DNA from: Sphaerochaetaceae bacterium
GTDB taxonomy: Bacteria > Spirochaetota > Spirochaetia > Sphaerochaetales > Sphaerochaetaceae
DNA: 17,328 bases
NCBI GenBank assembly: GCA_023231265.1
Contig: JALNVT010000029.1
Span: 1 to 17,328, forward strand
Direction: 5' to 3'
Made by a program: the position numbers and the translations under genes. This document shows positions 8,618 to 15,550 of this stretch, piece after piece. The notes beneath the pieces were generated by a model. That model was given only the letters and a program-made list of their open reading frames with translations. It made no database searches and was not told the origin of the DNA. Position 1 is the stretch's first letter. Each line of letters starts with the position of its first letter.

Positions 8618-9100
8618 ATGGATTTATTTACTATTATTATTTGGATTGTCACTGCAATCTTTTTAATTTTTTCATTTAAGAAAGACAAAAAAAGTACGAA
8701 GGGTGCTGCTAAAAAAGCACTCAAGATGGGAAAAGGAATGGCATCAGGCCTCATTGTTACAATCCTTCTGATTGGTCTGATATTGGCTTATCTTCCACCT
8801 GATAAAATTGCACAGTTTGTTGCAGAGAAGAATCTGATGCTATCAACATTTGCAGCAGCTATATTTGGAACAATAACAATAATACCTGCATTTGTTGCAT
8901 TCCCTCTTGTTGGAACACTTGTTGATGCAAGCATATCAATAGTTCCTGCAGTTGCTTTTTTGACAACACTGACTATGGTTGGAATTGTGACTTTTCCAAT
9001 CGAGAGAAAAGCTTTTGGAACAAAATTTGCACTGACTCGTAATGTTCTGAGCTTTGTGTTTGCAATAATAATCAGCTTGATAATGGGAGTGATACTGTAA
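8618..9100 (+). CDS. Permease half-protein, N-terminal half (UPF0718/YraQ-like)
   Basis: A 160-residue membrane protein with about five helices (around residues 2-20, 42-59, 74-100, 106-126, 141-160) and a basic loop at 21-40. It resembles one half of the COG0701 permease fold. The short motif IIPAFVAFPLVGTL (near 88-101) has a counterpart, GPIYAAFPIGVML, in the next gene, as expected for the two inverted or repeated halves of one transporter. The ATG follows TAGGAG by a short gap. The stop overlaps the next start by one base (TAATG), so the halves are translationally coupled and probably form a heteromeric transporter in the cytoplasmic membrane. Substrate unknown; related single-chain proteins include the organoarsenical exporter ArsP, but its cysteine motif is absent here. 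Confidence 0.75.
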   Translation: MDLFTIIIWIVTAIFLIFSFKKDKKSTKGAAKKALKMGKGMASGLIVTILLIGLILAYLPPDKIAQFVAEKNLMLSTFAAAIFGTITIIPAFVAFPLVGTLVDASISIVPAVAFLTTLTMVGIVTFPIERKAFGTKFALTRNVLSFVFAIIISLIMGVIL

Positions 9101-9822
9101 TGAAAATTCTAACAAAACTTAAAGAGAATAAGTTTCTTGCATTTGTAATTCTTTCTTACATTGCAACCTTCATATTTAAATCGGATGTTGGCCTTTTGGG
9201 GCTATCAAACAGCATATACTATTTCAAAGAACTGCTATCAATAATGCCCGTTGTACTTGTTCTAACAGCTCTGTTTGACCTATGGATGCCAAAAGATACC
9301 ATCGTTAAAAATCTTGGAAAAAATTCTGGATTCAAAGGAACTGTGTTCTCTTTCATGCTTGGTAGCTTGTCAGCAGGTCCAATCTATGCTGCATTTCCAA
9401 TTGGTGTCATGCTGCTCAAAAAAGGAGCATCAATCAGAAATGTTGTGATCATATTGAGCAGCTGGGCAGTTATTAAAGTTCCAATGCTGGTCAATGAGGT
9501 CAAGTTCCTTGGTCCTCAGTTCATGGTTGTAAGATGGATATTGACTGTATTATCAGTGATAATCTTGGCATCAATTGCAGCAAAGATTGTGAGAGATGAA
9601 GATATTGTTTTGGAAGAAGAAGTGCAGCAGAAAGGCGTATCAATAAATGAAAGCGCATGCATGGGCTGCTCAATGTGCAGCCGTGGCTATCCTGAATTGT
9701 TTGAATTTGAGAAGAAGAAAGCACATGTTAAGGTGATGGATATCTCTAAAGTTGATAAACAGAAACTCAAAAAAGCAATCAATGAGTGCCCCACACATGC
9801 AATAAAGTATTTGGAAGTTTAA
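9100..9822 (+). CDS. Permease half-protein with C-terminal [4Fe-4S] ferredoxin domain
   Basis: A 240-residue protein. Residues 1-165 hold about five membrane helices and the permease-like motif SAGPIYAAFPIGVML (91-105). After a charged linker (166-180), residues of about 181-240 form a single-cluster ferredoxin domain with ligands C187, C190, C193 and C230 (C-x2-C-x2-C ... CP). This arrangement matches monocluster ferredoxins. The tail is probably cytoplasmic, given the basic and acidic linker, and would link transport or a membrane reaction to electron transfer. It overlaps the previous gene by one base and shares its promoter. It is divergent from a Crp/Fnr regulator, consistent with redox- or anaerobiosis-linked control. 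The permease identity is moderate; the ferredoxin domain is clear. Confidence 0.8.
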   Translation: MKILTKLKENKFLAFVILSYIATFIFKSDVGLLGLSNSIYYFKELLSIMPVVLVLTALFDLWMPKDTIVKNLGKNSGFKGTVFSFMLGSLSAGPIYAAFPIGVMLLKKGASIRNVVIILSSWAVIKVPMLVNEVKFLGPQFMVVRWILTVLSVIILASIAAKIVRDEDIVLEEEVQQKGVSINESACMGCSMCSRGYPELFEFEKKKAHVKVMDISKVDKQKLKKAINECPTHAIKYLEV

Positions 9823-9830
9823 AACTTATT

Positions 9831-9878
9831 TGGAGCATTTTTGTTTGAAGCAAACCTCTTATGAACAGAAATGCTCCA
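9831..9878. repeat. 10-bp inverted repeat at the convergent gene ends
   Basis: TGGAGCATTT (9831-9840) pairs perfectly with AAATGCTCCA (9869-9878). The right arm lies inside the last codons of the minus-strand HD-GYP gene (its Met-Glu-His-Phe). A smaller hairpin, GTTTG-AAG-CAAAC (9843-9855), sits in the loop. No good T-run follows either way, so termination function is uncertain, but it is the only candidate for ending both the permease and the HD-GYP transcripts. Confidence 0.5.
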
Positions 9879-11082
9879 TCTTATATGCATCAGTGTTTGA
9901 TGAGAACATTTTTAGAGTATCTCCTACAATTCTCTCATTCAACTCACCACGGTCTACCATAGCATTCATGATGTTGTGAACCTCTTTCATTGGAAGTGCC
10001 TTACGATAAGGTCTGTTATCGGTGAGAGCTTCAAATATATCAAGGACACTCATCAACTGAGACTCAAAACTCAGACTTTTCTCGTTGAGTCCATATGGAT
10101 ACCCAGAACCATTCAGTTTTTCATGATGCTGAGATGCCCATTTAGATATATTCTCGAGTACATCTGATTCCTTCAGAAGTTTGGATGTGTAATATGGATG
10201 CTGTTTCACCTTGGAGAATTCTTCAGGAGTCAATGGGCCTTTTTTATCTATTATGCAATCGGGGACAGTCAATTTTCCAATATCATGAAGCTTTGCTGCA
10301 ATGCAGAATTGTTTTGATCTGTCTTCATCAAATTCATAGTATCTGCTCATTGAGTCAGCAAGGGCTGAAACATTTTTGGAATGCTTGAAGGTGAATGGTG
10401 ATTTAGCATTCACAGCTGCTTCAAGAATGCCGCACATCTGCTCCATGAGAGAGTAGGTCATTTCAAACTCATCATCTGTTATTGATGACTTTATCTCAAG
10501 ATTGATGTTATCGGAATTGAGAGATAGGTAGAAAGCAACTTTATCTTGAGTCATTCTGAAGATTTCTGCAAGTTCAGGAGAATATTTTGTTCCAATACCA
10601 GATTCAACAAATTCAAGAATCTGTGTTGGATTGTTACCCTTTCTGTAGCACATTTCAACATCGCTTGATAAGTTTATGATTTGAGAGAACAAAGGGATGC
10701 CTGATCCATTGAGGCCAAAGAAACCTGAACCATCTAACTTTTCATGGCTGTAAAGAATTATGTTTGGTCGATATTTGTACAGAAGACATCTAGGAATCAA
10801 AGATTCCCCTTCAATGCAATGTGAGATATCCTCTTCAATTGAGTCTCTTCCACTAAGACGCATTTTTTGATATGTACTTTTGGTTATGCCATAATCATGG
10901 AGGAGAGTCAGAACCCGAAGGTCTGATATGTCCTCATCACTGAAATTCATTGTCTTAGCAATATCAACAGCTATTAAGGCTGCTCTTTTGCCATGCATAG
11001 TTATGCCATGCTTGAAGTTCATCTCAAGATAATCGCCTGCAACAGCAATTATATTTATAAAATTGAATCTTTTCATTAACAT
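9859..11082 (-). CDS. Tandem HD / HD-GYP domain phosphohydrolase (probable cyclic-dinucleotide phosphodiesterase)
   Basis: A 407-residue cytoplasmic protein with two HD-type domains. The C-terminal one is HD-GYP-like: H234, HD at 266-267 in KLHDIGK, H295, HHEKLNGSGYP (319-329), D347 and NRPYRKALP (356-364). This class hydrolyses c-di-GMP or related dinucleotides at a metal centre; an Asn replaces the usual Asp of HHExxDGxGYP. The N-terminal domain is a diverged copy with HDYG (62-65) and HEKLDGSGFFG (113-123) but no GYP. The ATG at 11082 is chosen because CTGGAG lies a few bases upstream; the frame extends to a TTG at 11109, and an ATG two codons inside is also possible. No signal-input domain or membrane segment is visible. 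The end of the coding sequence forms part of an inverted repeat. Confidence 0.88.
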   Translation of the reverse strand: MLMKRFNFINIIAVAGDYLEMNFKHGITMHGKRAALIAVDIAKTMNFSDEDISDLRVLTLLHDYGITKSTYQKMRLSGRDSIEEDISHCIEGESLIPRCLLYKYRPNIILYSHEKLDGSGFFGLNGSGIPLFSQIINLSSDVEMCYRKGNNPTQILEFVESGIGTKYSPELAEIFRMTQDKVAFYLSLNSDNINLEIKSSITDDEFEMTYSLMEQMCGILEAAVNAKSPFTFKHSKNVSALADSMSRYYEFDEDRSKQFCIAAKLHDIGKLTVPDCIIDKKGPLTPEEFSKVKQHPYYTSKLLKESDVLENISKWASQHHEKLNGSGYPYGLNEKSLSFESQLMSVLDIFEALTDNRPYRKALPMKEVHNIMNAMVDRGELNERIVGDTLKMFSSNTDAYKMEHFCS

Positions 11083-11230
11083 ACAAATCTCCAGAAATTT
11101 AAGATGCAATGTTCAAATTTCTTTAAAGTAGTAATTTATACGTTAAGATACTGGTGCTTCTTTTGTTATTAGAAAAGTACCAAATTGAAAATAATTTGTC
11201 GATTGTACATTTATACCAAATTTGTATTTT

Positions 11231-11255
11231 TATATGTGTCGAAAGACATCATATA
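11231..11255 (+). ncRNA. GAAA-tetraloop hairpin, possible leader or small RNA element
   Basis: TATATGTGTC (11231-11240) pairs with GACA (11245-11248) and CATATA (11250-11255), with one bulged T, closing a GAAA tetraloop on a C-G pair. This is a classically stable RNA loop and only on the plus strand, so it would be in the 5' leader of the GntR gene if transcription begins far upstream. It matches no riboswitch I recognise, and no T-run follows. Confidence 0.35.
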
Positions 11256-11386
11256 TTAAAAATAATGAATCTTTTTCATCAAATGATACATGAATTGGAG
11301 CAAAAAAATTAAAAATAAAGGCTTATGATTTGAGTTGAAATGAAGGTCTGTTTTGGATATATGTCTGAATTGGAGGTGCTTTTTAA

Positions 11387-11414
11387 TTTGAATTGGTGCA
11401 AGCTAGACTATAAA
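11387..11414 (+). promoter_or_regulatory. Weak candidate promoter of the GntR gene
   Basis: TATAAA (11409-11414) lies 44 bases before the start codon, with TTTGAA (11387-11392) 16 bases upstream as a poor -35 box. A TGTCTGA element (11362-11368 region) resembling part of the operator at the dehydratase promoter lies just upstream, which might allow autoregulation. Confidence 0.3.
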
Positions 11415-11457
11415 AAAAAATTCAATTATTATCATAATTATCTAGGAGTGATAAAAA

Positions 11458-12144
11458 ATGCAAACTCAAGCAAATTCTTTGACAAATCAAATTGAAGATA
11501 AAATATTGCAATATATTAAAGATAAAGAATTAAAGATAGGGGACAAATTACCTACTGAAAAGGAAATGACATCTCTGTTTAATATTGGAAGAAGCTCTTT
11601 AAGAGAGGCTCTTTCAAAACTTGATTCACGTGATGTTTTGGAAACACGACGTGGTTCTGGTACTTATGTTAAAAATTTGATTCCAATCGATTTGGATCCA
11701 CTGAGATTGGGATATGTAAAAGATAAGCTGGAATTGGCTATGGATTTCATAGTTGTGAGACTTCTGCTTGAACCAGAAATGGCTGCTCTGGCTGCTAAAA
11801 ATGCAACAAAAGAGCAAAAAGTGGAGATAAAGATTTTATGTGATAAGATAGAGGAATGTATAAAATCAGAAGAGAATCATTTGGATTATGACATTGAATT
11901 CCACTCTGCAATAGCTCGATATTCTCAAAATAAAATTATTGGGAATTTGATTCCTCTTATAAATTCATCCGTTTCAACTTTAATTGATGTAACAAATAGA
12001 AAGTTACTCACTGAGACTGTCTACACCCACAGATTGATCTCTGATTCCATCATCAGAGGTGATGAGCTTGGAGCTAAAAATGCCATGATCATTCACCTTG
12101 ATTACAATCGACAGCTGATATTGAAAAAGATTGAAGCACAATAA
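11458..12144 (+). CDS. FadR-subfamily GntR transcription regulator
   Basis: A 228-residue regulator. Residues of about 8-73 form the GntR winged helix-turn-helix (LPTEKEMTSLFNIGRSSLREAL, then a wing ending GSGTYV). Residues of about 95-220 form an all-helical FCD ligand-binding domain with the expected metal-binding pattern D145, H149, H191 and H213. AGGAG (11444-11448) lies 9 bases before the ATG. It is followed by its own terminator and then the dehydratase-permease pair, where matching operator-like palindromes lie on the promoter, so it is most likely the local repressor relieved by a sugar acid or its breakdown product. The inducer cannot be read from sequence. Confidence 0.92.
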   Translation: MQTQANSLTNQIEDKILQYIKDKELKIGDKLPTEKEMTSLFNIGRSSLREALSKLDSRDVLETRRGSGTYVKNLIPIDLDPLRLGYVKDKLELAMDFIVVRLLLEPEMAALAAKNATKEQKVEIKILCDKIEECIKSEENHLDYDIEFHSAIARYSQNKIIGNLIPLINSSVSTLIDVTNRKLLTETVYTHRLISDSIIRGDELGAKNAMIIHLDYNRQLILKKIEAQ

Positions 12145-12165
12145 AAAAAGATAAAGTTCTATTGG

Positions 12166-12194
12166 CCAACAGCATTTCACTGTTGGTTTTTTTT
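12166..12194 (+). terminator. Intrinsic terminator after the GntR gene
   Basis: CCAACAG (12166-12172) and CTGTTGG (12180-12186) form a 7-bp stem with a 7-base loop, followed by eight T residues (12187-12194). It separates the regulator transcript from the dehydratase-permease operon. Confidence 0.92.
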
Positions 12195-12221
12195 GTTAGA
12201 GGTCAAATAAAGTATTTTAAT

Positions 12222-12232
12222 TTGTCTGATAA
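12222..12232 (+). promoter_or_regulatory. Upstream operator-like site (TTGTCTGATAA)
   Basis: TTGTC-T-GATAA is a near-palindrome matching the known FadR-subfamily pattern TnGTnnnACnA except in one position. It and the next five bases repeat the downstream site at 12285 with two mismatches in 16. It lies 17 bases upstream of the -35 box. Confidence 0.6.
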
Positions 12233-12248
12233 ATATTAAATGTTTTAC

Positions 12249-12277
12249 TTGACAGGTTGAAATATCAATGATATTTT
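12249..12277 (+). promoter_or_regulatory. Sigma-70-type promoter of the dehydratase-permease operon
   Basis: A perfect TTGACA (12249-12254) is spaced 17 bases from TATTTT (12272-12277). The predicted transcription start, about 12284, gives a leader of roughly 25 bases before the ATG at 12310. Confidence 0.85.
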
Positions 12278-12284
12278 ACCAAAG

Positions 12285-12295
12285 TGGTCTGACAA
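12285..12295 (+). promoter_or_regulatory. GntR/FadR-type operator at the transcription start
   Basis: TGGTC-T-GACAA is palindromic and fits the FadR-subfamily consensus TnGTnnnACnA. It sits at the predicted +1 of the operon promoter, the position of a blocking repressor site. The likely binder is the GntR regulator encoded just upstream. Confidence 0.7.
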
Positions 12296-12309
12296 ATATT
12301 GGAGGTATT

Positions 12310-14040
12310 ATGAAATTTAATAGTCAAAAAATCAGAGAAATTGCTCCAGAAATGGATCCTTTAAGACGAGGAATGGGATGGAGCGTTGAAGATCTATCCA
12401 AGCAGCAGGTTTTAGTTGAAAGCACTTTTGGTGATAGTCATCCAGGAAGCGCTCATTTATTCTCTTTAGTACAAGAAGTAGAGAAAGGTGTAAAAGAAAA
12501 TGGTGCAAAACCAGCAAAGTATTTTGCAACAGATATCTGTGATGGAATGTCACAGGGGCATGATGGAATCAACTACTCACTGGCATCTAGAGAAGTCATT
12601 GCAGATTTAATTGAAATTCACGAAAGAGCAACAACTTTTGATTCAGGTGTTTTTGTTGCATCTTGTGATAAAGCTATTCCAGCTCATTTGAAAGCAATCG
12701 GAAGATTGAACATACCATCAATAATTGTGACTGGTGGAGTTATGGATGCAGGTCCAGACCTACTTACATTGGAACAGATTGGTGCATACAGTGCTATGTG
12801 TCAGAGAGGTGAGATCACCGAAGAGAAGCTAAATTACTATAAATTGAATGCATGTCCTTCATGTGGTGCTTGCTCATTCATGGGTACAGCTTCTTCAATG
12901 CAGATTATGGCTGAATCATTAGGTTTGATGTTACCTGGTTCTGCACTTATGCCTGCAACCTGTGATGATCTACAGGAAGTTGCAAGAAGAGCCGGTAAAC
13001 AGGCTGTTGAATTGGGCAAGATGGGACTGAAGAGTCGCGATATTGTAACTAAAGAATCATTTGAAAATGCAATCATGGTACACGCAGCTATCTCAGGCTC
13101 AACAAACTGTCTTCTACATATACCAGCAGCTGCTAGAGAGTTCGGTATTGAAATCGACAGTGATACATTTGATAGAATACACAGAAATGCACATTACTTA
13201 TTGAACGTCAGACCAGCAGGTGATTGGCCAGCTCAATATTTCTACTATGCAGGTGGTGTTCCACGTGTTATGGAAGAGATCAAAGATCAACTTCACTTAG
13301 ATGTAATGACAGTTACAGGTAAGACTTTGGGTGAGAACTTAGAGGATTGCAAAAACAACGGTTTCTATGATAAATGTGATGGATACTTAAAAGCTGTAAA
13401 CAGAAAAAGAGAAGACATCATAAAGACTTATGACAATCCAATTGGAACAAACGGAACAATTGCAATTTTGAAAGGCAATTTAGCTCCAGAAGGTGCTGTT
13501 GTAAAGCACTCTGCAGTTCCTAAAGAGATGTTCACAGCAACATTGAATGCCAGACCTTTCAACAGTGAAGAAGCTGCAATTGATGCAATCATCAATCACA
13601 AGATCAATCCTGGTGATGCAGTATTCATCCGTTACGAAGGTCCTAAGGGATCAGGTATGCCTGAGATGTTCTACACAACAGAAGCTATTGCATCTGATGA
13701 AGAGCTTGCAAGCAGCATTGCTTTGATCACTGATGGAAGATTCTCTGGTGCATCTAAAGGACCAGCTATTGGACATGTATCTCCTGAAGCTGCAGAAGGT
13801 GGACCAATTGCTTTGGTAGAAGAAGGCGATGTAATTGAAATTGACATTAAAAATCGTGTATTGAAGATTTCTGGAGTTAAAGGAGAAAGATTGGACGACA
13901 GTGAAATCGAAAAAATCTTGAACGAAAGAAAGCTAAGATGGAGTGCACCTGAAAACAAATTTAAATCAGGCGTCATGAATATCTACACACAACATGCAGT
14001 ATCACCTATGAAGGGTGGTTACATGGAATATAAAAAATAA
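12310..14040 (+). CDS. IlvD/Edd-family dehydratase, YjhG/YagF-like; probable sugar-acid (aldonate) dehydratase
   Basis: A 576-residue Fe-S dehydratase. The family removes water from 2,3-dihydroxy acids; members beside sugar-acid permeases make 2-keto-3-deoxy acids. Visible motifs are ICDGMSQGHDG (C77), ASCDKAIPAH (C119), ACPSCGACSFMGTA (C182, C185, C188), HAAISGSTNCLLHIPA (258-273), GPKGSGMPEM (444-453) and ITDGRFSGASKGPAIGHV (473-490). These resemble E. coli YjhG/YagF (xylonate dehydratases) more than biosynthetic IlvD as I remember them. The place where IlvD has its first cluster cysteine reads HPGSAHL, without Cys. At 576 residues it is shorter than YjhG (about 650). ATG 12310 has GGAGG 4 bases upstream; an in-frame ATG at 12268 lies before the predicted transcription start and is rejected. 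The GntP gene follows after 23 bases. Substrate (xylonate, gluconate, galactonate or other) is not determined. Confidence 0.88.
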   Translation: MKFNSQKIREIAPEMDPLRRGMGWSVEDLSKQQVLVESTFGDSHPGSAHLFSLVQEVEKGVKENGAKPAKYFATDICDGMSQGHDGINYSLASREVIADLIEIHERATTFDSGVFVASCDKAIPAHLKAIGRLNIPSIIVTGGVMDAGPDLLTLEQIGAYSAMCQRGEITEEKLNYYKLNACPSCGACSFMGTASSMQIMAESLGLMLPGSALMPATCDDLQEVARRAGKQAVELGKMGLKSRDIVTKESFENAIMVHAAISGSTNCLLHIPAAAREFGIEIDSDTFDRIHRNAHYLLNVRPAGDWPAQYFYYAGGVPRVMEEIKDQLHLDVMTVTGKTLGENLEDCKNNGFYDKCDGYLKAVNRKREDIIKTYDNPIGTNGTIAILKGNLAPEGAVVKHSAVPKEMFTATLNARPFNSEEAAIDAIINHKINPGDAVFIRYEGPKGSGMPEMFYTTEAIASDEELASSIALITDGRFSGASKGPAIGHVSPEAAEGGPIALVEEGDVIEIDIKNRVLKISGVKGERLDDSEIEKILNERKLRWSAPENKFKSGVMNIYTQHAVSPMKGGYMEYKK

Positions 14041-14063
14041 AACATTAGTTTGGGGGATACAAA

Positions 14064-15434
14064 ATGAATTTTATGGTTTCTACAGTGGCAACAAGTATGG
14101 GTGCCGGGCGTCTGGTTTTGTCAGCAATTGCGGGTATAGCTTTATTGCTAGTTTTGATAATAAAAGGTAAATTACAGCCTGTTATTGCTATTTTAATCAG
14201 TGCTATTTTCATTGGTCTATGTGCAGGAATGTCTTATGAAACAATTGTAAGCAGTGTAAATGAAGGTATTGGCGGAACATTGAAAGGTATCGCTTTATTG
14301 GTTGGATTGGGATCAATGTTTGGTGCCATTTTGGAAATCTCTGGCGGAGCTCAGCAGATTGCAAATACTTTAGTAAACAAATTTGGTGATGACAAAGCTG
14401 CTTGGGCTTTAGGTATCACTGGTTTGGTAATAGCTATGCCAGTATTCTTCGATGCAGGTCTGATCATCCTAATTCCATTGGCATTCAGTTTGGCTAAAAG
14501 AACAAATAAATCAACATTGGCATATGCAATTCCATTGCTAGCTGGTTTGGCTGTAGGACATGCTTTTATTCCTCCAACACCAGGTCCTATCTTGGTATCA
14601 AGCATGTTAGGTGTAGATTTAGGTTATGTAATCATGGTTGGTTTGGCTTGTGGTGTTGTATCTATGATCATTGCTGGTCCTATCTTTGGTAAATATATTG
14701 GTAACAAAATATATGCAGCAATTCCAGAGTACCATGCAAACACAGAGAACATGGCTGATGACAAACTACCAAGTTTTGCAACTGTTGTATCAATCATTCT
14801 GATTCCTTTACTTCTGATCATCTTGAATACAGTATCAAACGCTGTTCCATCATTATCTGGTGTGGCTCCTTTCTTCTCCTTCATTGGTGAACCATTTGTA
14901 GCTCTTTTGATTGCAACTGTAGTGGCAATGCTGGTATTGGGTGTTAAACATGGCTACAGCAAAGAAGAATTGGAAAAAGTTATGACAAAGAGTTTGGAAC
15001 CAACAGGACTTATTTTATTGGTTACTGCTTGTGGTGGTGTATTGAAATACATTTTGATCAACTCAGGCATAGGTGAGATAATTGGTAATGCTGTTGCAGG
15101 TAGTCCATTCCCTTATGTAATTGTAGCATTTATTGTTGCAGCTCTAGTTAGAATCTCTGTTGGTTCAGCTACAGTAGCAATGACAATGGCTGCAGGTATC
15201 ATGGCAGCAATGCCAGGACTTTCAAGCTATTCACAATTGTATTTAGCTTGTGTTACAGCTGCAATTGCAGGTGGTGCAACAGTTCTCTCTCACTTCAATG
15301 ATTCAGGTTTCTGGTTGGTAACAACACTGCTTGGAATTGATGAAAAAACAACATTGAAATCTTGGACAGTCATGGAAACATTGGTTGGTTTCTCAGGTTT
15401 TGTAGTTGCTTTGATCATCTCATTTTTTGCATAA
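14064..15434 (+). CDS. GntP-family sugar-acid:proton symporter
   Basis: A 456-residue inner-membrane carrier of the gluconate permease family, with about 12-14 hydrophobic segments spread along its length. The signature GHAFIPPTPGPILVS lies near residues 165-179, in a glycine-rich context typical of the family, and the length is normal for GntP proteins (about 440-460). TGGGGGA precedes the ATG by a suitable gap. It is co-transcribed with the dehydratase upstream, so it probably imports that enzyme's substrate, an aldonate or related acid, with protons. The same pairing (GntP-type YjhF beside YjhG) is known in E. coli. No unusual features. Confidence 0.93.
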   Translation: MNFMVSTVATSMGAGRLVLSAIAGIALLLVLIIKGKLQPVIAILISAIFIGLCAGMSYETIVSSVNEGIGGTLKGIALLVGLGSMFGAILEISGGAQQIANTLVNKFGDDKAAWALGITGLVIAMPVFFDAGLIILIPLAFSLAKRTNKSTLAYAIPLLAGLAVGHAFIPPTPGPILVSSMLGVDLGYVIMVGLACGVVSMIIAGPIFGKYIGNKIYAAIPEYHANTENMADDKLPSFATVVSIILIPLLLIILNTVSNAVPSLSGVAPFFSFIGEPFVALLIATVVAMLVLGVKHGYSKEELEKVMTKSLEPTGLILLVTACGGVLKYILINSGIGEIIGNAVAGSPFPYVIVAFIVAALVRISVGSATVAMTMAAGIMAAMPGLSSYSQLYLACVTAAIAGGATVLSHFNDSGFWLVTTLLGIDEKTTLKSWTVMETLVGFSGFVVALIISFFA

Positions 15435-15495
15435 GGTAACTTGTTTTTAGATAGATCATAAATCTATTTATGGATTATTATATTATTAAAAAAAT

Positions 15496-15546
15496 CCCTT
15501 CAGTTGATATATATATTGACTGAAGGGTGCTTTTTTATCGAATGAG
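15496..15546. terminator. Bidirectional intrinsic terminator
   Basis: CCCTTCAGT (15496-15504) and ACTGAAGGG (15529-15537) form a 9-bp stem around an A/T-rich loop. On the plus strand TGC and six T residues follow; on the minus strand the stem is followed by T then a run of seven T (complement of 15488-15495). It ends both the permease transcript and the convergent membrane-protein gene. Confidence 0.9.
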
Positions 15547-15550
15547 ATAT

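Larger units (their letters stand above)
11083..11457. other. Gene-free intergenic region with structured element
   Basis: This 375-bp A+T-rich stretch separates the divergent HD-GYP and GntR genes and has no credible coding frame. It must hold both promoters. It contains an imperfect hairpin (GGTGCTTC...AAAAGTACC, 11153-11181), a strong GAAA-capped hairpin (11231-11255) and three copies of TGAATTGG followed by AG or TG (11291, 11366, 11389). Confidence 0.7.

Noticed and set aside
11153..11181. Imperfect hairpin GGTGCTTC...AAAAGTACC as a terminator
   Set aside because: It has no T-run on either strand and lies upstream of both divergent genes, not after one.
11372..11500. Possible leader peptide started by TTG after GGAGG upstream of the GntR gene
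   Set aside because: The frame overlaps the regulator's start, uses a TTG at a poor distance and gives an Asn/Lys-rich, unconvincing peptide.
12268..12309. Upstream ATG giving the dehydratase 14 extra residues
   Set aside because: It lies within the -10 region of the promoter and before the predicted transcription start, and the GGAGG fits the ATG at 12310.
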